From assembly GCA_034003955.1 (NCBI GenBank), contig JAVEXO010000002.1:51514-115513 (forward strand): a DNA stretch of 64,000 bases, given 5' to 3'. Within the stretch, counting starts at the first letter, position 1, and every line of letters begins with the position of its first letter. A program made the position numbers and the translations under genes. Under the pieces are notes generated by a model. That model made no database searches. It saw only the letters and a list, made by a program, of their open reading frames with translations, and was not told the DNA's origin. Of the stretch, positions 41,631-51,434 are shown piece by piece. The stretch is from SZUA-370 sp034003955 (GTDB taxonomy: Bacteria; Spirochaetota; Spirochaetia; Treponematales; UBA12059).

Positions 41631-43838
41631 TTAATCTACCTTAAAACGTTTGACCGTTTGTTCTACGGTCTGAATACTGACCATGTTCTGTTTGCTCATC
41701 TCGTTGACCAGCACGACAGATGTGTTTATATCTGCAGCGCCTACGTTTATTTCGGCTATTGCCTGCTTGACCTCGGCCGTTACATCGGTAAGGGTGTGTA
41801 CGGCTTCAAGTATAGATTGACTTCCTACAGCCATCTCCCGAGAGCCTGATTCTACCTCTGTGCTTATACGGCGCAGGTTTTGAACGCTGTCAAGCACCTG
41901 TTTGTTGCCGGCGCTCTGTTCTTCAACAGCATTCCTAATTTCACTCTGTCTGTGGCTTACTTCCTGGATAGATACGCGTATTGATTCGAACGAATGGCCT
42001 GCCTCTCCCGCAAGCTGTACACCTGAATCTACAATATCATGCAAGGATTGTAATACATCTGAAATATCTCGAGACCGTGATGCGGTATCCTCGGCTAACT
42101 TGCGTATTTCGTCTGCTACGACGGCAAAGCCTTTTCCTGCATCCCCAGCATGTGCCGCTTCGATTGCTGCATTCATTGCCAGCAGGTTTGTTTGTGATGC
42201 TATGGATGTGATGATGCTGTTAGTCTCTTCAAGGCCATCCGAACGGTTAGCTATGGAATGTATGCTCTCTGTAACAGCCGTCAGGCGGTCAAATCCTTGA
42301 TCAGAAACTTCCTCAAGTTTTTTGAAGGCTGCTACGCTGTGATCGACATTGTTGTTTATGGAATCCATGTTTGAAACCATCTGTTCAACAGCAACCGCAC
42401 TGTTGCCCAGATATACAGCCTGCTCCTGCACCAGCCTGGTAAGGCTGTTAATATTTCCTACAATCTGTTCAATGGTAGCGCTGACTTCTTCAACAGCATT
42501 ACCTTGCCTGTCAAAAGAATGGCTTACGCTATTAATGTTGCTATGTATCTCTATGATGGCCGAAGATGTCTGTTCCATGTTTTTGGCCAAGTCTCCACCT
42601 AACATCTGCAATGTAGCAACCTCGTTACGGATAGTACCTATGATCAAAGCAAGATTACCCGTAAAGGTGTTAAAGCTTTGTGCAAGGCTACCCATTTCAT
42701 CCCTACTCTTTACCACTAATTGCTGAGTAAGGTCCGCCTCGCCTTTGGCTATCTCCTCTAAAGCCTTGCGCGTGAACTGTAATGGTTTGAGAAATTGTAT
42801 AGACAGGAGTGAAACAAGGATTACAATGATTAATAAGCCAATGGCTAGAATAACAATATTTGTTCTAAGGAGATTAAGCACTCCAGAATAAGTTTCTTCT
42901 TCCGGAACGACGGTGCCATACATCCATGGTTCAGGATATTCACTAATAAAAATAGGCACGAAACTTTTAAGAGCATAACTGTCTAGCGCAACTGAATAGG
43001 TCAACTGAGTAAATGAATCACCGGATTTTAGCGATTCCATGATCCCTTCACGCAGTTCAGAGTCCCATTCCGGTGCTATTTTACCGATTCTATCGGCGCT
43101 AGGATGTGTCATCACAATTCCGTGATTAGAAATCAAACGCCCAAAACCTGTTTCATAGAGCCTAAGACTACCAAGCTTATTACTAATCTCATCGTTACGT
43201 AGGTCTACACCAACGGCTCCTATGAATTGTCCATCTACGATGATAGGCGCAACAGCAGATACCATCACGTCATCTTTTCCTTGCAGCGATACTGTATACG
43301 GTTCACTTAGGTACTGGTTACGAGTCTGTTTTGGGATCGTATAGTAGTCCGCTGCATACGCTTCTTTTGCACTTGCCACCTCGAGCATTATAGAGCCAGA
43401 TCCGCGCATGAAATGAGGATAAAACCGTCCGTCATTATCGCTACCGGAAGCAGTGTCAGTCGCAAATAGAGCGTCATTACCTTCTAATACCTCTGGTTCC
43501 AAGAGTATCCATGCCCCAAAGATGTCATTATTGCCTATGAGAATGGCTTTGAGTAAAGATAGATACGTTGATCGGCGTGCTTCTGCTTCAAGCTCAGGAA
43601 AGCTGGCCATAATTGAAGCCAAGACCTGTGCGTGTTCCATAGGCGTTTCAAGGATTCGAGCCACCTTGTTGGCATACTCCCTGGATAGGCTCTCCATGTA
43701 ACGATAAGAATCCTGTTTATTCTGAGTAAAAACACCATTGATTACCAAAAAACCGCTCAATCCAAAGACAAGGGTAAGCGAGACGGTTATTGCAAGAATA
43801 AGTTTAAGTCTAATTGACATGAATCGCTTTCTTGACAT
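41631..43838 (-). CDS. Methyl-accepting chemotaxis protein with dCache sensor
   Basis: A 735-residue chemoreceptor. Membrane span 1 lies at ~11-31. An extracytoplasmic double-Cache domain of ~280 residues follows (VSAVAPIIVDGQFIGAVGVD is typical, split around the conserved Gly). Span 2 is at ~325-348, then HAMP with LEEIAKGEADLTQQL and the signalling domain. The hairpin tip reads IASQTNLLAMNAAIEAAHAG, with GKGFAVVADEIRKLAE following. It senses a small ligand, often an amino or organic acid for dCache, and signals to CheA. GGGAG precedes the ATG. Confidence 0.95.
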   Translation of the reverse strand: MSRKRFMSIRLKLILAITVSLTLVFGLSGFLVINGVFTQNKQDSYRYMESLSREYANKVARILETPMEHAQVLASIMASFPELEAEARRSTYLSLLKAILIGNNDIFGAWILLEPEVLEGNDALFATDTASGSDNDGRFYPHFMRGSGSIMLEVASAKEAYAADYYTIPKQTRNQYLSEPYTVSLQGKDDVMVSAVAPIIVDGQFIGAVGVDLRNDEISNKLGSLRLYETGFGRLISNHGIVMTHPSADRIGKIAPEWDSELREGIMESLKSGDSFTQLTYSVALDSYALKSFVPIFISEYPEPWMYGTVVPEEETYSGVLNLLRTNIVILAIGLLIIVILVSLLSIQFLKPLQFTRKALEEIAKGEADLTQQLVVKSRDEMGSLAQSFNTFTGNLALIIGTIRNEVATLQMLGGDLAKNMEQTSSAIIEIHSNINSVSHSFDRQGNAVEEVSATIEQIVGNINSLTRLVQEQAVYLGNSAVAVEQMVSNMDSINNNVDHSVAAFKKLEEVSDQGFDRLTAVTESIHSIANRSDGLEETNSIITSIASQTNLLAMNAAIEAAHAGDAGKGFAVVADEIRKLAEDTASRSRDISDVLQSLHDIVDSGVQLAGEAGHSFESIRVSIQEVSHRQSEIRNAVEEQSAGNKQVLDSVQNLRRISTEVESGSREMAVGSQSILEAVHTLTDVTAEVKQAIAEINVGAADINTSVVLVNEMSKQNMVSIQTVEQTVKRFKVD

Positions 43839-43964
43839 GCGGATACTCCCGACAAAACCTAATAGGAACTAGCCAGGTTATATCCTAAAACCGGCTTGTA
43901 TAACTATATACTTGCCATAGCCTTGCTTATTGTCAAGCTGGAGGCTCGATTGTCTTGCTATCTT

Positions 43965-44693
43965 TTATGGCTTTCCTGTAAAAGGGTTGGTAGACAAGTA
44001 TATGGAGGAGCCTTCATCTTCCAAAACAAGGCTGCTGATAGTAGGAAGAATAAACCCAGGCTCCTCACTAAGACTATGCGTTGTATCATCGGTAAACGTT
44101 AGCTGGGCCCAAACGGCACAACCATCACTGCCATGCGAAGGAATGGATAAGTCAGGTATAAACTCAAGCTTGGATTTCGGCTCGGGACTGCCACGTATTC
44201 TACAGTCCAGGACATCAAAAGAGGTATAATTTCTGCCATCGAATGCTGTTATTGCAAGGGGAAGCTTAGGATGCACTGGAAGTTTGCACGGTACATAGAA
44301 TGAGAGTACAACTTCTCCATGTATAATAGCGGCGCTGAAATTTTCTATTACGGTACTGGCGTATTGTTTATCAGCGATACGCATATGAAAATAGTACGTA
44401 GGAAGGGCGATAGAGAGAAATGCACTTTCATACAGTTCTATTTGCTCTTCAGGGCTAAAAACCCCGTCGTGATCATGATCGTAGCGACACTGCATGTCTA
44501 ATGAAAAATTGCGTAAAAGATACCAATCAACCTGGATGCCGTCTAAAAGCTCATCCTGAATAAGCAGAGTGAACACAGCATCTACCCACTGATGAGGATG
44601 AGCGAAGGCCTGTATAACATTACCGTACATCAGTATACAGGCAATGAGCATCGGTAGTAGTCGCATGTGTCTAAGGTTGCAGCGCCACTTCAT
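43965..44693 (-). CDS. DUF1007 family exported protein with EF-hand-like loop
   Basis: About 242 residues. An N-terminal signal (LLPMLIACILMYGNVIQAFA) is followed at once by HPHQWVDA, the hallmark of DUF1007, a family usually beside nickel/cobalt or zinc transport genes. Near residue 80 there is DHDHDGVFSPEE, an EF-hand-like loop often present in the family. The protein is probably periplasmic and binds metal. Here it stands alone between two chemoreceptor genes. The ATG at 44693 (MKWRCN) was chosen over a TTG 9 nt upstream; an internal Met at 44666 is also possible. Confidence 0.82.
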   Translation of the reverse strand: MKWRCNLRHMRLLPMLIACILMYGNVIQAFAHPHQWVDAVFTLLIQDELLDGIQVDWYLLRNFSLDMQCRYDHDHDGVFSPEEQIELYESAFLSIALPTYYFHMRIADKQYASTVIENFSAAIIHGEVVLSFYVPCKLPVHPKLPLAITAFDGRNYTSFDVLDCRIRGSPEPKSKLEFIPDLSIPSHGSDGCAVWAQLTFTDDTTHSLSEEPGFILPTISSLVLEDEGSSIYLSTNPFTGKP

Positions 44694-44736
44694 TAGGGTC
44701 AAGAGCTAACAGAATCCCTGTTGGCATTCAATTCGA

Positions 44737-46608
44737 CTAATCAACTTTAAATTTACGCACTTCTAGTTCCAGCGCATCTATGCTTGCCCTATTATCCTGG
44801 CTCAGATCATTGACTGTGCTTACGGCTACACTAATTTCTTGAACACCTGCGGCTATCTCTGTCATGCTTCCCGTTACTTCCTGTGTAATCATCTCAAGAT
44901 TCTTGCTTTCTTGTATGACTTCCTTGCTTCCTATGAGCATCTCCGATGAACCAGAACGCACCTGAGAAGTTATTTCGGTTAACTGACTTATAGCCGAAAG
45001 TATTTCCTTGCTGCCAGCCGCCTGTTCGTCCATTGAATTTCGTATCATGGTTTCATATTCAGAAACGATCTTGACCTTCTCGTCTATGTCGATAAACTGC
45101 TTTAACACCAGCGATGTGGAGTTAGACACCTGATCTACGGAGGATTTTACCTTCTTTAAAATCAAAGATATTGTCTTGGCCTGCTCTGCCGATGATTCGG
45201 CGAGGTTTCGTATCTCATTGGCAACAACAGCGAAGCCTTTCCCGGATTCACCTGCATGTGCCGCTTCAATAGCAGCATTCATAGATAGCAAATTGGTCTG
45301 ACTGGCGATATTGCTTATGACAGCATTGATCTCTATGAGGCCCTCAGAGTCTTTCGCTATTTCTTGTATTTTTGTTGAGACATCGATAAGGTCGGCATGC
45401 CCCTTCTCTGATGCCTTTGTTAGAGCTGTAACATTAACCTCGTTCTTTACGAGGCTCTGTAGAACCGATGCAATGTTAGCAAGCATCTCCTCTATGGCCG
45501 CAGAAGACTGGGTGACACTAGCCGATTGCTGATCGATGTGGTCATTGAGCTTTCCAATATTGTTGGTTATCTGCTGCATCGTTGAATTAGTCTCTATGAC
45601 ACTAGCCGATTGATTAATAGTCTGGTTCTTAACACTAGAAAGGTTTGTGCTTATTTGATGAACCGAGGCTGCGGTCTCATTCATATTAGCAGAAAGATCC
45701 AGTCCAAGTTCAGATAGCTTAATGGATTTTTCCCTTATAAGGGTAACCAACCCCTTTATTTTATCCATAGACTGATTGAAGTAGCCTGCTAGCTCACCTA
45801 TCTCATCATTCTTCTTGATTTCAAGCCGTTTAGTCAGGTCTCCTTCACCATCAGATATATCCTTTAGCATGGCCGAGGTATGCTTGATAGCCTTAATCAT
45901 CTGGGCGTACATCACCAGGACGACACAAACAATGAGTGCCGTCAAAATTTGCATTATAAGGGTAAATTGAATGGAGATGTAAAGCCTTCTGGTCTGATGA
46001 GCAATTTCTAGCGCACCTCTAGTATCAAGTTCTTTCAAGAATTTATTGACAGGAACCATTATCTTGTCTACTTCAGCAGAATATGCATCATCAAAGACAA
46101 TACGGAAAGCGAACTGGCGTGCCGCTTCCCCCTGCATTGGTTTAAAGGGACCATGTACTATATAGTTATTCATGACACTGTCCATGGCTTGAGTCTCTGT
46201 GGCTACCAGGGTAGAAGACTTTTTAGACGCATCTTCCAAAAGAAGCATTTCTGTGTCGGAGAAACCTAACTCAAGCATAATGTCTGATTGTTTTTTAATC
46301 TCGCCCCGATACAGATTCTGGTGTACAAATTCTGGTCGTGCGATTTCACCAGCTCGCCATTTTACTATGTCCCAATAGGCGTTGTAATACTTTATGTCTG
46401 CGGTGGCTATATATGATCTGCACAGAGACGTCAGATCTGCCGAAGTTTGCCTAAACTCATCAGCCAAGTTATAGGAAAGGTATTTTTTTTCATGTACAGA
46501 CTGAAGATCTGTACTTTTCTTGATTGTGAAAAATTGAGCTCCTATGGTCATGGTAATGGCTACGCCCGCTATGACGGAAAAGAGTATTGCCCGTTGTTTA
46601 AGATTCAC
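44737..46608 (-). CDS. Methyl-accepting chemotaxis protein, four-helix-type sensor
   Basis: A 623-residue chemoreceptor. Span 1 lies at ~7-27. A ~170-residue helical extracytoplasmic sensor follows, then span 2 (~215-238), HAMP with MLKDISDGEGDLTKRL, and a signalling domain with IASQTNLLSMNAAIEAAHAG at the tip. The start is a GTG (MNLKQRA) placed by AAGGAG 5 nt upstream; the frame extends 9 codons further. It is not closely related to the other receptor in the sensor part. Ligand unknown. Confidence 0.94.
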   Translation of the reverse strand: MNLKQRAILFSVIAGVAITMTIGAQFFTIKKSTDLQSVHEKKYLSYNLADEFRQTSADLTSLCRSYIATADIKYYNAYWDIVKWRAGEIARPEFVHQNLYRGEIKKQSDIMLELGFSDTEMLLLEDASKKSSTLVATETQAMDSVMNNYIVHGPFKPMQGEAARQFAFRIVFDDAYSAEVDKIMVPVNKFLKELDTRGALEIAHQTRRLYISIQFTLIMQILTALIVCVVLVMYAQMIKAIKHTSAMLKDISDGEGDLTKRLEIKKNDEIGELAGYFNQSMDKIKGLVTLIREKSIKLSELGLDLSANMNETAASVHQISTNLSSVKNQTINQSASVIETNSTMQQITNNIGKLNDHIDQQSASVTQSSAAIEEMLANIASVLQSLVKNEVNVTALTKASEKGHADLIDVSTKIQEIAKDSEGLIEINAVISNIASQTNLLSMNAAIEAAHAGESGKGFAVVANEIRNLAESSAEQAKTISLILKKVKSSVDQVSNSTSLVLKQFIDIDEKVKIVSEYETMIRNSMDEQAAGSKEILSAISQLTEITSQVRSGSSEMLIGSKEVIQESKNLEMITQEVTGSMTEIAAGVQEISVAVSTVNDLSQDNRASIDALELEVRKFKVD

Positions 46609-46749
46609 GAAGTCTCCTTGGTACAAACCTATCAAATTTCTATTAAAACATGCAAAGTGCAGATAATAACAAATTTATTAGTATATCTATATGCTTTATT
46701 CTTATCAAGTCGTAATGCACAAGGGATTTAAACGAAGCTTGACTAGGTT

Positions 46750-47144
46750 TTACATTGTTTTCACAGGGCTTTTCCTCCTAGCTCTGCCCTCATAGTCATC
46801 GAGCTTTTCAAGCACGAATTCATAGAGCCTTGGCTTGAGGCTTTGGGCTGCCGCGGTAAAAAGCGGCAGCACGCCAAAAGAGTCAAAGCTACCATCCTGC
46901 ACGAGTATGGGCGTCATCTTTGGGTCTCCAGGGCGTTCTCCCTCATCAACCCTGTTGTGGCTGAATCCTTCAAGTAACGTCCAGGTAAGCGAGCGCTGGT
47001 AAGCAAATTTATCGTAGACTAACTGAAAGCCAGTAGCGGCCCGTTTTCACTCGCGTACCAAAGATAAAGATCAAAATAGTTGTCATAGAACAGTCGTCGG
47101 TAACCGTCGTCGTGTTGGCGAAGATCAGGAAATTCCTTTAGCAT
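46750..47144 (-). pseudogene. Conserved hypothetical gene interrupted by an apparent 1-nt deletion
   Basis: An ATG at 47144 with AAAGGAG upstream starts MLKEFPDLRQHDDGYRRLFY and continues to WYASENGP, then hits TAG. The adjacent frame continues at once as GFQLVYDKFAYQRSLTW and runs through MTPILVQDGSFDSFGVLPLF to a stop at 46750. One extra G near 47038 would restore a single 131-residue protein. It follows the aldo-keto reductase gene by 32 bp and is probably cotranscribed. The lesion is either a sequencing error or a recent inactivation. Function not recognised. Confidence 0.75.
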
Positions 47145-47176
47145 TCTTTGCTCCTTTCTATTCTAGGCGTACTTCC

Positions 47177-48208
47177 TTAACCAGCCCTGCTTGATGTAGC
47201 CCACAGGTTTATATCCCCCTCCACGGCATAGCGGTCTATAGAAGCCAATTCTTCCGTAGAAAATACCAGGTTTTTCAAAGCGCCTACGTTTTCCTCTATC
47301 TGAGCCACGCTACTGGCGCCTATCAGCACCGAGCTTACTTCCGTTCGCCTTAGATTCCAGGCTAGAGCCATCTGTGCCAGGCTCTGACCACGCTGCTTGG
47401 CTATCCCATTGAGGGCTTCTATATTAGCTAAATTCTTCTCTGTCAGGAGCTTCGTGCTCAAGGCAGTGCCACTCTTGGACGCCCGCGAGCCTTCTGGTAC
47501 ACTCTGCAGATACTTATCACTAAGCATGCCCTGGGCGAGTGGAGAAAAGGTTATGCAGCCTACACCTTCCTTTTCCAGACATGCAAACAAGGCCTTCTCA
47601 GGCCAGCGGTTGAGCATGGAGTACGATGGCTGATGGATCAAAAGCGGTGTGCCCATAGCCTTGAGGATAGCGACAGCTTCGGCTGTCTTTGTGTCGGAAT
47701 ACGATGAAATACCGACGTAGAGAGCCTTGCCCTGTCGAACCACCGCGTCTAAGGCACCCATCGTTTCTTCTAAGGGCGTATCGGGGTCAAAGCGATGGCT
47801 GTAAAAGATGTCTACATAGTCCAAGCCCATTCGTTTGAGACTTTGATCGAGGCTTGCTATGAGATACTTGCGCGATCCCCAGCTACCATAGGGCCCAGGC
47901 CACATGTCGTAGCCTGCCTTGCTTGAAATGACCAGTTCATCACGGTAGGGTGAAAAATCCTGTCGTAGTATCTTGCCAAAATTCTCTTCTGCCGATCCAG
48001 GAGGCGGGCCATAATTATTTGCAAGGTCAAAATGGGTAATGCCTAAGTCAAATGAACGACGCACCATAGCCCGCGCGTTTTCATACCTGTCTATGCCGCC
48101 AAAATTATGCCAAAGCCCTAGAGAGATGGCGGGCAACATGAGGCCACTACGGCCAGTGCGTCTATAGACCATGGCCTCGTAACGTTTATTGTCAGGCTTA
48201 TAATCCAT
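47177..48208 (-). CDS. yghZ: Aldo-keto reductase, YghZ/Gpr subgroup
   Basis: A 343-residue NADPH-dependent reductase. It shows MVYRRTGRSGLMLPAISLGLWHNFG, split here, HFDLANNYGPPPGSAEENFG with catalytic Asp and Tyr, ISSKAGYDMWPGPYG with the catalytic Lys, and YSHRFDPDTPLEETM, the signature of the YghZ group that reduces L-glyceraldehyde 3-phosphate and methylglyoxal-type aldehydes. AAGGAG precedes the ATG. Probably detoxifies carbonyl compounds in the cytoplasm. Confidence 0.92.
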   Translation of the reverse strand: MDYKPDNKRYEAMVYRRTGRSGLMLPAISLGLWHNFGGIDRYENARAMVRRSFDLGITHFDLANNYGPPPGSAEENFGKILRQDFSPYRDELVISSKAGYDMWPGPYGSWGSRKYLIASLDQSLKRMGLDYVDIFYSHRFDPDTPLEETMGALDAVVRQGKALYVGISSYSDTKTAEAVAILKAMGTPLLIHQPSYSMLNRWPEKALFACLEKEGVGCITFSPLAQGMLSDKYLQSVPEGSRASKSGTALSTKLLTEKNLANIEALNGIAKQRGQSLAQMALAWNLRRTEVSSVLIGASSVAQIEENVGALKNLVFSTEELASIDRYAVEGDINLWATSSRAG

Positions 48209-48387
48209 ACCGCACTCCTTGCACGCGCGACAAACGCGCGCCTGCGACTTTAGTATAATCGACTTTCCTCGTCAGCACCATGTACCATGCGCTCTAGCCA
48301 CTCCCAAGATATGTAATTCCTGGTTTTTTCTTGACCGTAGCGTCCATTAATCCTAAAATCAATATTCTATACGACTTGGGGGCAGGC

Positions 48388-49566
48388 ATGGCGATTATAC
48401 CCTACGCACTCTTGGCTCTTCTCTTCCCGGCGATGGTTCAGATCCTGCGGGAAAAAGTAAAGTCACTATCGTTTTTGAATCCATTGATTACCTCCTATGC
48501 GATGGGCATTGTGCTCGGTAACACCGTCCTGCGTGGGCAAGCAGCCTTCAGCGCATTCGATTTGATGGCCACCTTGAGTGTTGCTCTATCAATACCGCTG
48601 ATGCTCTTTACCCTGGACGTTCGCTCCTGGGGCAAGACAACAGGCAAGGTCATGCTTGGCATGGTGCTTGCGTCTGTCTCGGTTGTAATCGCCGTAGGCC
48701 TTGGGATGCCCCTCTTTGCTGCATCCTTGCCCTCATATCCCGAACTGGCGGGGCTGATGGTAGGCGTATATACGGGTGGCACGCCAAATTTAGCCGCATT
48801 GAGGATAGCACTAGACGTTGACAATGACCTATATCTTGCCGTGCACGCGGCAGATGTGGCTCTAGGAGCCTTGTATATACTATTCTTCATAAGCGTTGCC
48901 AAACGCCTATTTGGACGGTTCCTTAAGACCCCAGAGCTAGCCTTAACAGAATCGACCGCCGAAGAGCATCCAGGGCGCGAACTATACGACTCGACACTAC
49001 ATAGCCGCTTTCCTTTTATTGGAGACATTATAAAAAAATCGCCTAAGCTGGGATTGTCAAGAAACGCGGGTTTAACTCTACTTGTCATAGCCGCGGCCTT
49101 CGGTTTAAGCCTTTTGTTACCCAATGAACTGCAGACGATGGTCGTCATACTGGGCATAACCACCTTTGCCATAGCCTTGAGCTTCATAAAACCCATACGG
49201 GATACCCCAGGCAGTTTTGCTATTGGTGAATACTTCATACTGGTGTTTAGCTTCTCAGCCGGAGCCATGGGCGATGTTCGGCGTATTCTAGGAGCAAGCC
49301 CTCTGGTATTTTTACTCGTCGCATATGTGCTTATAGCCTCGATGATCATACATATCATGTTATCCAAGCTGTTCAAGCTTGACAGGAATACCGTGATGAT
49401 TTCATCTACGGCGGCAATATGCTCGCCTCCTTTTGTGGGTCTGGTAGCAGGTGTTGTAGGCGATAGCAGACTCATAGCCCCCGGCATTACCGCAGGCATA
49501 GTCGGTTACGCTGTAGGCAATTACCTCGGCGTCATTGTAGCCAAGCTTCTAAGCTTGGTAGGCTAA
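48388..49566 (+). CDS. DUF819 family membrane transporter-like protein
   Basis: A 392-residue protein with ~10-11 spans, similar to the YjcL/DUF819 family and distantly to sodium-coupled carriers. It has VGVYTGGTPNLAALRIAL in the first half and a mirrored SSTAAICSPPFVGLVAGVVGD in the second, suggesting an inverted repeat with two re-entrant loops. The ATG at 48388 begins directly before the first span; a TTG 19 codons upstream has no ribosome-binding site. Substrate unknown. Confidence 0.85.
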   Translation: MAIIPYALLALLFPAMVQILREKVKSLSFLNPLITSYAMGIVLGNTVLRGQAAFSAFDLMATLSVALSIPLMLFTLDVRSWGKTTGKVMLGMVLASVSVVIAVGLGMPLFAASLPSYPELAGLMVGVYTGGTPNLAALRIALDVDNDLYLAVHAADVALGALYILFFISVAKRLFGRFLKTPELALTESTAEEHPGRELYDSTLHSRFPFIGDIIKKSPKLGLSRNAGLTLLVIAAAFGLSLLLPNELQTMVVILGITTFAIALSFIKPIRDTPGSFAIGEYFILVFSFSAGAMGDVRRILGASPLVFLLVAYVLIASMIIHIMLSKLFKLDRNTVMISSTAAICSPPFVGLVAGVVGDSRLIAPGITAGIVGYAVGNYLGVIVAKLLSLVG

Positions 49567-49575
49567 AACACACAC

Positions 49576-50724
49576 ATGGCTAAAAGCTTTGCCGACCATA
49601 GTTCAGACCTGGCCTTTTTCATACTGCGTCCAGGAATAGAACTATGGATGCGGGTGGTAGCAAAGCGCAGTGTAGAATGCGGGACTGGGGTAGATTTCAA
49701 GCGTCGCAAACCCTTCGTGTTACTCGCCAACCATAGTTTTGCCATGGACGTAGTACATGTACCCCTGCCATTTAAGATAACCCCGCAGATAGTCGCCAGC
49801 CGTGATCTCTTTGTTAATCCATTCGAGCGCTTTATCCTCAGCTATGTAGCCCGCTGCATCATGGCACCAAAGGGTGGAGGCGACGTGCGCACCATCAAGG
49901 AAATATTGCGGGCCGTAGACGCAGGGTATCCTGTGCTCTTGTTTCCAGAAGGTGACATATCTTTCTTCGGTCACTCGGGAGAATTATCAAAGGCCGTGGC
50001 CATGCTGGTGCGCAAGTTAAGCCTGGACGTCATAACCTGCAGAGTCAGCGGAGGCTACCTGTCGGCGCCACGATGGGCAAAGTCGGCTCGAGGTAAACGA
50101 GCAATACGGTTACGTTATGAATTGGCCCTGAGCGCCGGGCAATCGTCCAGCTTGTCCCTTGGAGAAATCCATGAAGCCATATCGAGCCGCCTTGCATACG
50201 ACGAGTATGCTTCCCAGCGTGAACGCATGGAGGCCCACCCCACGAGCCAGGGAGCATCTGGCCTGGAGGACATCCTCTATGTCTGCCCCGCCTGCCATGA
50301 CATAGCAAGCATGAACTCATCGGGTAACGAACTTGCCTGCAAGGCATGCGGTACAACAGGAAGCATTGACGAGTACGGCTTCCTCCACGGCTGGGCTTAC
50401 GATAATCCTTTTGATTGGGATATCTTTCAAAAAGGTTTATCTTCACAGCTACGTGGGGCCTCTTTTAATTCTAGCGGTATACTCTACATAAACGACTACA
50501 ACGCATTAAAACAAACCAGGCTCGGCGAGGTGTTTGTAGAGTACCATGATGGCAGCATCCACTTCTCGGGGGCGATGAGCCGTGACTTTGCCAGAGAAGA
50601 ACTCCACGACGTAGCCCTGACCATGCGCAACAACCTGAACTTCAGCTATGAAGGAATCGACTACCTCCTCAAGCTTGACAGGCTTGCCCTCGCCTTCTTG
50701 CGCGTCTGTCAGGACAAATACTAA
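49576..50724 (+). CDS. PlsC-type acyltransferase with C-terminal zinc ribbon
   Basis: A 382-residue protein. The acyltransferase part has NHSFAMD (H-x4-D) near residue 55 and LFPEGDISFFG near 118, intact catalytic blocks. After residue ~230 there is a zinc-ribbon-like segment, CPACHD then CKACG, followed by ~110 residues with several Trp/Tyr residues. The extension is not part of the standard acyltransferase. It lies 10 bp after the DUF819 gene and directly before a GNAT gene. It may transfer an acyl chain to a non-lipid acceptor. Confidence 0.82.
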   Translation: MAKSFADHSSDLAFFILRPGIELWMRVVAKRSVECGTGVDFKRRKPFVLLANHSFAMDVVHVPLPFKITPQIVASRDLFVNPFERFILSYVARCIMAPKGGGDVRTIKEILRAVDAGYPVLLFPEGDISFFGHSGELSKAVAMLVRKLSLDVITCRVSGGYLSAPRWAKSARGKRAIRLRYELALSAGQSSSLSLGEIHEAISSRLAYDEYASQRERMEAHPTSQGASGLEDILYVCPACHDIASMNSSGNELACKACGTTGSIDEYGFLHGWAYDNPFDWDIFQKGLSSQLRGASFNSSGILYINDYNALKQTRLGEVFVEYHDGSIHFSGAMSRDFAREELHDVALTMRNNLNFSYEGIDYLLKLDRLALAFLRVCQDKY

Positions 50725-50737
50725 GGGGGGAGCTTCC

Positions 50738-51391
50738 ATGGTCTACTACAGCGATGGGCGAAAGGAGGCAAGGCTGGATCGTGCAAGCCTCCGTGCGCTT
50801 GCCAATCTTATAAGCGATGCCTTCATAGAGCACGACAATTGGAAGCGTGTCATAGCGGATACAGCCCGTAGAAAACGAGGGCTCTACGCACTTTTCTACT
50901 TCATATCGTCCATCATTAACCGGTATGGCCACATAGTCGTCAGCGTGTACGAAGGACGTGTTGTTGCCTATACCACTTTCATGGAAAATTCCGACCATGC
51001 GCAGGTTAATTTTTGCCGCGTACTACGCTGCGGGGCCTTACCTTGGGCCTTGTCTTTTATTCTGACGCTGAGACCACGAGAACTGGCGGCAATGCAAGAA
51101 TTCAACACAAGCATAGAAGCGTACTATGCCAGGCAGAACATAGACCCTGGTGGCCTCCACCTCTATACCACCGCAATAGAGCCATCGCTCAAGGGTCGAG
51201 GCATCATGAAATCCAGCTTTGCCTATGCTGAAGAGTGTTTCAGGGCCGCCAAATTCTCATCCTATATGCTTGAAACAACAGACCCCACCAATATTCCTGT
51301 ATACGAACACTTTGGCCTCGAGTTGACAGGCCAAGAAACTATGGCTCGCACTGATCGAAGTGTGTGGTTCTTTAAAAAAGCCCTCGTTTGA
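50738..51391 (+). CDS. GNAT-family N-acetyltransferase
   Basis: A 217-residue acetyl-CoA-dependent transferase-like protein. It has a short N-terminal ISDAFIEHDNWKRV, a GRVVAYTTF beta strand, then LHLYTTAIEPSLKGRGIMKS, split here, which holds the acetyl-CoA pyrophosphate loop (RGIMKS), and ETTDPTNIPVYEHFGLEL near the end. AGGGGGGAG precedes the ATG. It follows the PlsC-zinc-ribbon gene by 13 bp. Substrate unknown. Confidence 0.85.
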   Translation: MVYYSDGRKEARLDRASLRALANLISDAFIEHDNWKRVIADTARRKRGLYALFYFISSIINRYGHIVVSVYEGRVVAYTTFMENSDHAQVNFCRVLRCGALPWALSFILTLRPRELAAMQEFNTSIEAYYARQNIDPGGLHLYTTAIEPSLKGRGIMKSSFAYAEECFRAAKFSSYMLETTDPTNIPVYEHFGLELTGQETMARTDRSVWFFKKALV

Positions 51392-51434
51392 TTTCAGAAA
51401 TCACAGGAGGTTTTAGCAGGCAGCTATCGCTATT

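Noticed and set aside
48495..49499. 334-residue minus-strand ORF
   Set aside because: Antisense shadow of the DUF819 gene; no start signal or recognisable motif.
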